DNA from: Cololabis saira
Taxonomy: Eukaryota; Chordata; Actinopteri; Beloniformes; Belonidae
Direction of reading: 5' to 3'
Length of the DNA stretch: 64,000 nt
Assembly: GCF_033807715.1 (NCBI RefSeq)
Contig: NC_084587.1
Coordinates: forward strand, 11,019,916-11,083,915
The notes under the pieces: generated by a model
Seen by the model: only the letters and a program-made list of their open reading frames with translations
The model's database searches: none
Told to the model about the DNA's origin: nothing
Program-made: the position numbers and the translations under genes
In this document: positions 63,739 through 64,000 of the stretch, piece after piece
How the letters are laid out: every line of letters begins with the position of its first letter
Numbering within the stretch: the stretch's first letter is position 1

Positions 63739-63952
63739 GCTGCACATAATTATTTTGGTCTGGTGCTCAGAGGAGCCCCTGGATATGTGACTTGGGGCTC
63801 CAAAAACGCGGTGACCCGTCTCGCCGGATCGATAAAAGAGGGATGCAGGAATAAGTTATAGGCAAAACGATATTTATTCACTTATAAAGATGAATTAACA
63901 AATTATGGTGCGTGTTAGTCTGTAGAGTCAGTATTAAAGCATATTTTGCACC
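63739..63952. other. Unassigned insertion-like sequence
   Basis: It starts where similarity to the small gene's 3' end stops. It has a moderately GC-rich part (GGTGACCCGTCTCGCCGGATC) and no frame. Its other boundary is hidden by the next repeat. Confidence 0.35.
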
Positions 63953-64000
63953 TAGGGTTGCCAACTTTCAGAAATAGAAATAAAGGACACCCCGATTTCA
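63953..64000. mobile_element. TAGGGTTGCCA-type MITE, cut by the window edge
   Basis: It starts TAGGGTTGCCAACTTTCAG and continues AAATAGAAATAAAGGACACC. This is the inverted right end of the family at 24875, 26063 and 33341, so the element runs off the window in reverse orientation. Confidence 0.8.

Overview
The window comes from a vertebrate, almost certainly a teleost fish. It holds split genes with GT-AG introns, TATA boxes and AATAAA signals, a eukaryotic tRNA-Ile(AAT), and very dense hAT, Tc1/mariner and L2-type repeats. It contains a secretory calcium-binding phosphoprotein (SCPP) locus anchored by sparcl1. SCPPs are secreted, intrinsically disordered proteins of bone, dentin, enamel/enameloid and dental epithelium, and they arose from a SPARCL1-like ancestor.

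Gene layout, left to right: (1) tRNA-Ile at 2335-2408 (-). (2) A nine-exon acidic SCPP on the minus strand, 3176-8015, rich in Ser-x-Glu motifs (scpp1/spp1 type, no RGD). (3) sparcl1 on the plus strand, 19617-37875, about 640 aa, complete through its follistatin-like, Kazal and EC/EF-hand modules. (4) An intronless secreted Gln/Ala/Gly-rich protein, 39496-40170 (+), which I cannot name. (5) A Pro/Gln-rich SCPP-like gene, 47153-49107 (+), eight coding exons, 170 aa. (6) An odam-like gene, 53158-56069 (+), nine coding exons, 235 aa. (7) A tiny three-coding-exon SCPP-like gene, 61662-62081 (-), 74 aa. Its 3' flank and upstream flank are both duplicated further right (62905-63212 and 63514-63738), so a tandem paralogue probably continues past or was broken at the right edge. 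I inferred the exon models by eye from splice sites. Every internal SCPP junction fell in phase 0, as expected for this family, and all models close to exact codon counts.

The rest is mostly mobile DNA, much of it nested. Recurrent non-autonomous elements keep clear 8-bp target-site duplications: five copies of a CAGTACT-ended family, two of a CAGGGGCGAAAATCCC family with the same internal core, at least five of a TAGGGTTGCCACC family carrying a 41-bp minisatellite, and several giant palindromes built only from 19-22-bp units. L2-type, L1-type and other LINE fragments, an LTR-like 1.34-kb insertion and many microsatellites fill the introns and intergenic space.

The most interesting items are the intronless secreted gene between sparcl1 and the P/Q-rich genes, the tiny duplicated SCPP with an inverted 21-bp copy of its signal-peptide exon, a tandem acceptor that would switch a furin-type site on or off in the P/Q-rich gene, and the palindromic array-filled transposons.
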